Below are positions 4,933 to 5,984 of a DNA stretch of 5,984 bases, piece after piece. Each line of letters begins with the position of its first letter. The first letter of the stretch is position 1. A program made the position numbers and the translations under genes. The DNA is from Elusimicrobiota bacterium (GTDB lineage: Bacteria > Elusimicrobiota > Elusimicrobia > UBA1565 > UBA9628), in assembly GCA_023249695.1 (NCBI GenBank), contig JAHFCD010000166.1, positions 1 to 5,984 of the forward strand. Direction: 5' to 3'. Under the pieces are notes generated by a model that was given only the letters and a program-made list of their open reading frames with translations, had not been told where the DNA came from and did no database searches.

Positions 4933-5984
4933 ATGAAACCGAATCTTTTCCTCGTTATCGCGGGCGACCCCTCCGGGGACCTCCATGCCTCGAACCTGAT
5001 CAAGGCGCTCAAGCGCCGGGAACCGTCCGTCCGCGTGGCCGCGGTCGGCGGCCCGTTGTGCCGCGCCGTCGCCGACGAGTTCCTCGAGGACCTCGCGTCC
5101 AAGGGCGTGACCGGCTTCTGGGAGCCGGTCCTGAAGATCCCGTTCCTGCTCGGGCTGCGCTCCCGTCTCCAGGCGTTCCTGCGCGAGCGCCGGCCCGACG
5201 CCCTGATCTGCGTCGACTACTACGGCTTCAACCGCCGCGTCCTGCCGATGGCCAAGGCCGACGGCGTTCCCGCCTTCTACTTCATCAGCCCGCAGGTGTG
5301 GGCCAGCCGCCCCGGCCGAATCAAGGTGCTCGGCCGCTTCGTCAAGAAAATGCTGGTCATCTTCCCGTTCGAGGAGAAGCTCTACCGCGACGCCGGCGTG
5401 CCGGCCGATTTCGTCGGCCACCCGCTGCTCGATCTGATTCCCGAGCCGAGGGCGCGGGACGCCGCCGCGAACGTCGTGGGGCTTCTTCCGGGCAGCCGCT
5501 CCTCGGAGATCAGACGCCATCTGCCGATGTTCTTCGAGGCTTTCCGGACGCTTCGCGCCAAAAGACCCGCCCTCCAAGGCCTCCTGTTCGCGTCGGCCAA
5601 TCAGGCCGACTCCGCCTACGGAGCGCTTCCCGACGGGATCACGCTCGTCCGCGAGCAGGACTACGCGCGGCGCGGCGGCCTGGACCTCGCGATCTGCTCC
5701 TCGGGCACCGCGACTCTGGAGAACGCCCTGCTCGGCGTCCCGATGGTCGTCGTCTACAAGCTGTCCTGGCCCACCTACGCGATCGCCCGCGCCTTGGTGA
5801 AGGTCAAGCACATCGCGATGGCAAACCTCCTCGCGGGCAAGACCGTCGTGCCCGAGCTGATCCAGCGCGACGCCACGGCCGCCCGCGTCGCCGCCGAGGC
5901 CGCCGCCGTGCTCGATTCGCCCGCCCACGCCGCGTCCGTCCGCGCCGAGCTGCTCAAGGTCCGGCGCTCGCTGGGCGAGCCGGG
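4933..5984 (+). CDS. lpxB: LpxB, lipid A disaccharide synthase (3' partial)
   Basis: A GT-B-fold (family GT19) glycosyltransferase that joins UDP-2,3-diacylglucosamine to lipid X, forming the beta-1,6 disaccharide 1-phosphate at the inner membrane. The frame is open from ATG 4933 to the window end: 350 codons plus two bases. With E. coli LpxB at 382 residues, about 30 C-terminal residues are probably missing. Visible are the N-terminal loop IAGDPSGDLH (9-18), CVDYYGFN (93-100, Asp95 equivalent to E. coli Asp98), FISPQVWASR (117-126), FVGHPLLD (160-167), LLPGSRSSEI (184-193, Arg189 equivalent to Arg201), CSSGTATLE (255-263) and ANLLAGKTVVPELIQ (297-311, Asn298 equivalent to Asn316). Two positions differ from the usual pattern: Asp12 where AGExSGD has Glu, and Ser125 where VWAWR has Trp. 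It is the only gene here with a sizeable upstream gap (53 bases) and has no clear Shine-Dalgarno. Confidence 0.96.
   Translation, partial: MKPNLFLVIAGDPSGDLHASNLIKALKRREPSVRVAAVGGPLCRAVADEFLEDLASKGVTGFWEPVLKIPFLLGLRSRLQAFLRERRPDALICVDYYGFNRRVLPMAKADGVPAFYFISPQVWASRPGRIKVLGRFVKKMLVIFPFEEKLYRDAGVPADFVGHPLLDLIPEPRARDAAANVVGLLPGSRSSEIRRHLPMFFEAFRTLRAKRPALQGLLFASANQADSAYGALPDGITLVREQDYARRGGLDLAICSSGTATLENALLGVPMVVVYKLSWPTYAIARALVKVKHIAMANLLAGKTVVPELIQRDATAARVAAEAAAVLDSPAHAASVRAELLKVRRSLGEP

Noticed and set aside
4885..5928. 347-codon open frame on the - strand
   Set aside because: Antisense of lpxB. The + strand frame has the full set of LpxB motifs and simply runs off the window end without a stop.

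Overview
This window is one uninterrupted block of lipid A (Raetz pathway) genes, all on the + strand. In order they are lpxD (5' end missing), lpxC, fabZ, lpxA, lpxI, a Gfo/Idh/MocA-family oxidoreductase, and lpxB (3' end missing). DNA is strongly GC-rich (roughly two thirds G+C by eye) with C or G at most third codon positions. No RNA genes, mobile elements, CRISPR arrays or attachment sites were seen.

Organism. An LPS/lipid A-making (diderm) bacterium. lpxC lies directly between lpxD and fabZ. In the classical gammaproteobacterial layout lpxC sits in the cell-division (dcw) cluster instead. lpxC next to fabZ recalls the LpxC-FabZ fusion of Bacteroidota and relatives, but here they are separate genes. 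The UDP-diacylglucosamine pyrophosphatase is LpxI, not LpxH. Together these favour a non-gammaproteobacterial, possibly uncultured GC-rich lineage (Elusimicrobiota-, Omnitrophota- or Desulfobacterota-like are all conceivable). The phylum cannot be fixed from the sequence alone.

Layout. 1-797 lpxD (about 80 N-terminal codons lie upstream of the window). 808-1704 lpxC. 1706-2185 fabZ. 2190-2999 lpxA. 3006-3842 lpxI. 3839-4879 Gfo/Idh/MocA oxidoreductase, whose start overlaps the lpxI stop by 4 bases. 4880-4932 an AT-rich gap with a candidate intrinsic terminator. 4933-5984 lpxB, running off the end. Gaps from lpxD to the oxidoreductase are 10, 1, 4, 6 and -4 bases, so these six genes look like one tightly coupled operon. 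lpxB is the only gene set apart by a real spacer.

How they work together. LpxA puts the first 3-hydroxyacyl chain on UDP-GlcNAc, LpxC deacetylates, LpxD adds the second chain, LpxI releases UMP to give lipid X, and LpxB joins lipid X to UDP-diacyl-GlcN to make the disaccharide 1-phosphate. FabZ belongs to the fatty acid cycle that shares the 3-hydroxyacyl-ACP pool used by LpxA and LpxD. The oxidoreductase is the one member whose role is not settled. Its position between lpxA and lpxB recalls GnnA, the UDP-GlcNAc 3-dehydrogenase of Acidithiobacillus and Leptospira, but no GnnB-type aminotransferase is present.

Most worth a second look: the oxidoreductase without its partner; a perfect 15-bp inverted repeat with a 3-nt loop inside its coding sequence, completed by the gene's only CTT codon; the terminator-like element before lpxB; and unusual residues in LpxB and LpxA.
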